5,481 nt of DNA from Pseudomonadota bacterium. GTDB lineage: Bacteria; Pseudomonadota; Alphaproteobacteria; Reyranellales; Reyranellaceae. The notes under the pieces are model-generated. The model saw nothing but the letters and a program-made list of their open reading frames with translations, had not been told where the DNA came from and made no database searches. The position numbers and the translations under genes are program-made. Where the stretch lies: assembly GCA_023436825.1 (NCBI GenBank), contig JAEZHS010000763.1:1-5481 (forward strand), in the 5' to 3' direction. Shown here piece after piece: positions 5,081 through 5,481 of the stretch. Position 1 is the first letter of the stretch, and every line of letters starts with the position of its first letter.

Positions 5081-5481
5081 CTAGCGGCGATGCGCCCACC
5101 CGCGGCGCGCCGCCTCGGCGTGGCCGCGTGAATCGCCGTACCAGCCGCGGCCCTCGTCATCATCGTCGCGGCTGCGAGAGCGCGAGCCGCTGCGGCCCCG
5201 CCCGCCGCGATCATCATCGTCATCATCGTCGCGGCGCGAGCGGGCGGCCCGGGAATGACCTTCCGAATCTCCGAACCAGCCGCCATGGCCGCGTCCGCGG
5301 CCGCCGCGATCGTCGTCGTCATCCTCGTAGCGGCCACGGGAACGGCCACGCTCACCACGATAGTCATCGTCGTGTTCCCGACGCTCGCGTGCGGCTCGCG
5401 AATGACCCTCGGAATCGCCAAACCAGCCGCCACGGCCGCGACCACGACCGCCGCGGTCATCGTCGTCCTCATCGTAGCGGC
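5081..5481 (-). CDS. Arg/Gly/Asp-rich repeat protein with W-F/Y-G-D-S-x-G-H motifs (5'-partial)
   Basis: The frame enters from beyond the window and gives 132 codons to TAG (5083-5081). No start codon lies in the window. Composition is extreme: RG/RGG tracts, runs of four to seven Asp, Ser-Arg stretches, and few hydrophobic residues, so most of it should be disordered. Three ordered-looking motifs recur about 45-49 residues apart: GGWFGDSEGHSRAAR at 17-31 and again at 66-80, and WYGDSRGHAEAARRGW at 113-128. The first two copies differ at seven nucleotides, all synonymous in this frame, which supports this frame over a long Ala/Thr/Met reading in another minus-strand frame. Similar GDxEGHxxAARRGW repeats are, as far as I recall, found in uncharacterised rhizobial proteins and loosely resemble KGG-type stress repeats. 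The role is unknown; RGG tracts suggest nucleic-acid contact. An intrinsic terminator follows. Confidence 0.8.
   Translation of the reverse strand, partial: RYDEDDDDRGGRGRGRGGWFGDSEGHSRAARERREHDDDYRGERGRSRGRYEDDDDDRGGRGRGHGGWFGDSEGHSRAARSRRDDDDDDDRGGRGRSGSRSRSRDDDDEGRGWYGDSRGHAEAARRGWAHRR
5096..5149 (-). repeat. Diverged C-terminal repeat copy 3 (RGWYGDSRGHAEAARRGW)
   Basis: It keeps W, the aromatic Y/F, GDS, GH and AAR, but replaces SEGHSR with SRGHAE and adds RGW. Being last, it closes the protein four residues before the stop. Confidence 0.75.
5240..5284 (-). repeat. Protein-level repeat copy 2 (GGWFGDSEGHSRAAR)
   Basis: Identical at the residue level to copy 1, lying 147 bases away. It is flanked by an RGGRGRGH tract before it and a poly-Asp run after it. 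Confidence 0.85.
5387..5431 (-). repeat. Protein-level repeat copy 1 (GGWFGDSEGHSRAAR)
   Basis: This 45-base unit encodes the same 15 residues as the copy at 5240-5284. Of 45 bases seven differ, all at third codon positions. Confidence 0.85.

Noticed and set aside
5096..5431. CRISPR-like spaced repeats
   Set aside because: The repeats keep codon phase, differ only at synonymous sites, and number three with coding sequence between them, so they are protein repeats.
4939..5472. A 177-codon minus-strand frame rich in Ala/Thr/Met
   Set aside because: It is another frame of the repeat-protein gene and also runs through the terminator and promoter. The synonymous-only differences between repeat copies support the other frame.

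Overview
The window is G+C-rich (about two thirds by eye), densely packed DNA from what is most likely an alphaproteobacterium. The grounds are high GC at third codon positions, the kinds of protein families present, and a perfect match to the GGAAC-N17-CGTT promoter of the alphaproteobacterial general-stress sigma factor EcfG at 5015-4990 on the minus strand. I cannot name the genus.

Left part, + strand: positions 2-1264 are the 3' portion of glgX (glycogen debranching enzyme), with all three GH13 catalytic residues inside the window. Converging on it is a small minus-strand hypothetical gene (1318-1581). Its only in-frame start is a TTG with no Shine-Dalgarno (SD), while a well-placed SD and ATG sit 26 bases upstream in the wrong frame, which suggests a frameshift.

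Middle part, + strand: an unrecognised 133-residue protein (1759-2160) with a strong SD comes first. A 78-base spacer with nested alternative hairpins follows. Then come two overlapping membrane-protein genes (2239-2616, DUF6766-like; 2616-3191, a polytopic protein rich in His and acidic residues), joined by a TGATG overlap.

Right part, - strand: a two-gene unit, also joined by TGATG, encodes an atypical SDR fused to a DoxX-like membrane domain (4970-3633) and a DUF2269 membrane protein (3633-3157). It carries the EcfG-type promoter, whose position fixes the start at GTG 4970. Its last gene overlaps the convergent gene at 2616-3191 by 35 bases. Upstream, a clear intrinsic terminator (5062-5031) ends a further minus-strand gene (5481-5081, cut by the window edge). 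That gene encodes an Arg/Gly/Asp-rich repeat protein with three copies of a W-F/Y-G-D-S-x-G-H motif.

Taken together, the region looks like accessory stress or storage functions: glycogen turnover, small membrane proteins, an EcfG-controlled oxidoreductase/membrane pair, and a disordered repeat protein. There is no RNA gene, CRISPR array, transposase or phage gene. The least described elements are the repeat protein, the His-rich membrane protein and the EcfG-linked SDR-DoxX/DUF2269 pair.
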